Assembly (NCBI GenBank): GCA_002432085.1
Contig: DJFN01000098.1
Location: 7,020 to 13,430 of the forward strand
Length of the DNA stretch: 6,411 bases
Source: Flavobacteriales bacterium UBA5871
GTDB lineage: Bacteria > Bacteroidota > Bacteroidia > Flavobacteriales_D > Crocinitomicaceae
Direction: 5' to 3'
The stretch's first letter is position 1. Every line of letters starts with the position of its first letter. Below the pieces are notes generated by a model. That model ran no database searches, was not told where the DNA came from, and saw only the letters and a list, made by a program, of their open reading frames with translations. This document shows positions 5,830 to 6,411 of this stretch, piece by piece. The translations under genes and the position numbers were made by a program.

Positions 5830-6411
5830 TGTTCGTTCCTTTGCTAAATTTATATGCCAGCGCAAATTCCACGAGGTACTTCATCGAATAAACAGCGCTG
5901 TAAAGCATCAGCGTTGCCCGGGCTTCTCCGTAGATGTAATAACCGCCGTAGAGTGCTGAAAGAATGCCCAAAAATAGGCAAATTTGGAGTAAGAAATCCT
6001 TTTTTTGTTGTTCCGCCACGAGGAACATACTGCTCAGCGGACTCACGATGAATTGCAGCATGAACATCGGCATCAGTATCTGTGCGTAGACGCCGGCTTC
6101 CCGCCATTCTTCCCCGAAAAACAGCACGAACAGCGGCTCTACGAAGAAAAAAAGCAGCGTAAACGCCGGAACCGATAACAGAACGAGCTTTTTGAATGTT
6201 TGCAGGAAAAGCGGAACGCAGTTCTTGTCGCGCTGAAATTGTTCCGTAGCGCTCTGACGGAACACATCGCCGATAGCGCGGGCAATTACGGCGCCCGGCA
6301 GGCTGATCAGTCGCTGCGAAAAACCGAAAAATCCTACCATCGACGCACCGAAGAATGGCAGGAGTAATAACGCAGGCAGGTTTCCGGACAGTTTTTCCAG
6401 CAATCCGGAAG
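5816..6411 (-). CDS. Wzx-type polysaccharide flippase, partial (N-terminus outside window)
   Basis: The last 198 or so residues of a multi-pass membrane protein; the frame is open to the window edge (an in-frame TTG at 6403 is not a credible start). It would move the undecaprenyl-linked repeat unit across the inner membrane. The stretch GFFGFSQRLISLPGAVIARAIGDVFRQ, written here as GFFGFSQRLISLPG followed by AVIARAIGDVF, matches the conserved pattern of MOP-superfamily flippases. Several hydrophobic segments follow: LVLLSVPAFTLLFFFVEPLF, then MLQFIVSPLSSMFLV, then ICLFLGILSALYGGYYIY, and a final segment near the C-terminus ending in a short polar tail. The end overlaps the wbuX-like gene by 14 nt, so the two are in one operon. 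Substrate specificity cannot be read, though coupling to the acetamidino cassette suggests it handles the modified unit. Confidence 0.88.
   Translation of the reverse strand, partial: SGLLEKLSGNLPALLLLPFFGASMVGFFGFSQRLISLPGAVIARAIGDVFRQSATEQFQRDKNCVPLFLQTFKKLVLLSVPAFTLLFFFVEPLFVLFFGEEWREAGVYAQILMPMFMLQFIVSPLSSMFLVAEQQKKDFLLQICLFLGILSALYGGYYIYGEARATLMLYSAVYSMKYLVEFALAYKFSKGTNNAND
5837..5842 (-). promoter_or_regulatory. Shine-Dalgarno site (AAAGGA) for the WbuX-like gene
   Basis: On the minus strand AAAGGA stands 7 nt before the ATG at 5829, inside the last codons of the flippase gene. It is the best ribosome binding site seen among these genes and decides the start in favour of 5829 over the ATG at 5865 or the one at 5823. 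Confidence 0.55.

Noticed and set aside
4780..5847. Long open frame of 355 codons on the plus strand
   Set aside because: It lies antisense to the WbuX-like gene, whose motifs (four-Cys knuckle, SGGVDS loop) are unmistakable. The plus-strand translation has no recognisable domain and reflects codon bias of the real gene.
5830..5865. N-terminal extension of the WbuX-like protein from the ATG at 5865
   Set aside because: It would overlap the flippase gene by 50 nt, has no ribosome binding site as good as the one before 5829, and adds residues ahead of the conserved Cys signature that the family normally lacks.

Overview
The window is part of a surface-polysaccharide (O-antigen or capsule type) gene cluster. 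All seven recognisable genes lie on the minus strand, so the cluster reads from high to low coordinates. Gene content alone does not fix the host. Three things lean towards Bacteroidota: a perfect match to the TAnnTTTG -7 promoter box in front of one gene, mostly weak Shine-Dalgarno sequences, and an intergenic spacer full of AGTTGGAAGTT-type repeats. By eye the base composition is near half GC. I would not name a genus.

In transcription order the first half holds the C-terminal half of a Wzx-type flippase (5816-6411, cut by the window edge), an N-acetyl sugar amidotransferase of the WbuX/WbpG/PseA family (4705-5829), a HisH-type glutaminase (WbuY-like, 4091-4708) and a HisF-type synthase subunit (WbuZ-like, 3330-4091). 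These four are packed with overlaps of 14, 4 and 1 nt, a typical translationally coupled block. HisH and HisF next to a WbpG-like protein is the known arrangement for turning an acetamido group of a nucleotide sugar into an acetamidino group. The HisF copy has Leu where histidine-pathway HisF has its catalytic Asp11, while the glutaminase triad and the ammonia-gate residues look intact. The pair is therefore very probably an ammonia generator and channel for WbuX, not part of histidine synthesis.

A 304-nt gene-free spacer (3026-3329) follows. It is built largely of short direct and inverted repeats, carries a candidate Bacteroidota promoter just before the next gene, and has one repeat arm running over the stop codon of hisF.

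The second half holds a GT4 glycosyltransferase (1907-3025), a multi-pass Wzy/O-antigen ligase-family protein (597-1865) and the N-terminal 203 residues of an ExoA-like GT2 glycosyltransferase (1-610, cut by the window edge). Together the genes fit a Wzx/Wzy pathway: glycosyltransferases build a lipid-linked repeat unit containing an amidino-modified sugar, Wzx flips it, and Wzy polymerises it. The genes that make the sugar nucleotide itself are not in the window. The system as a whole is known. The parts most worth a second look are the repeat spacer, the possible leaderless promoter and the altered active-site motifs.
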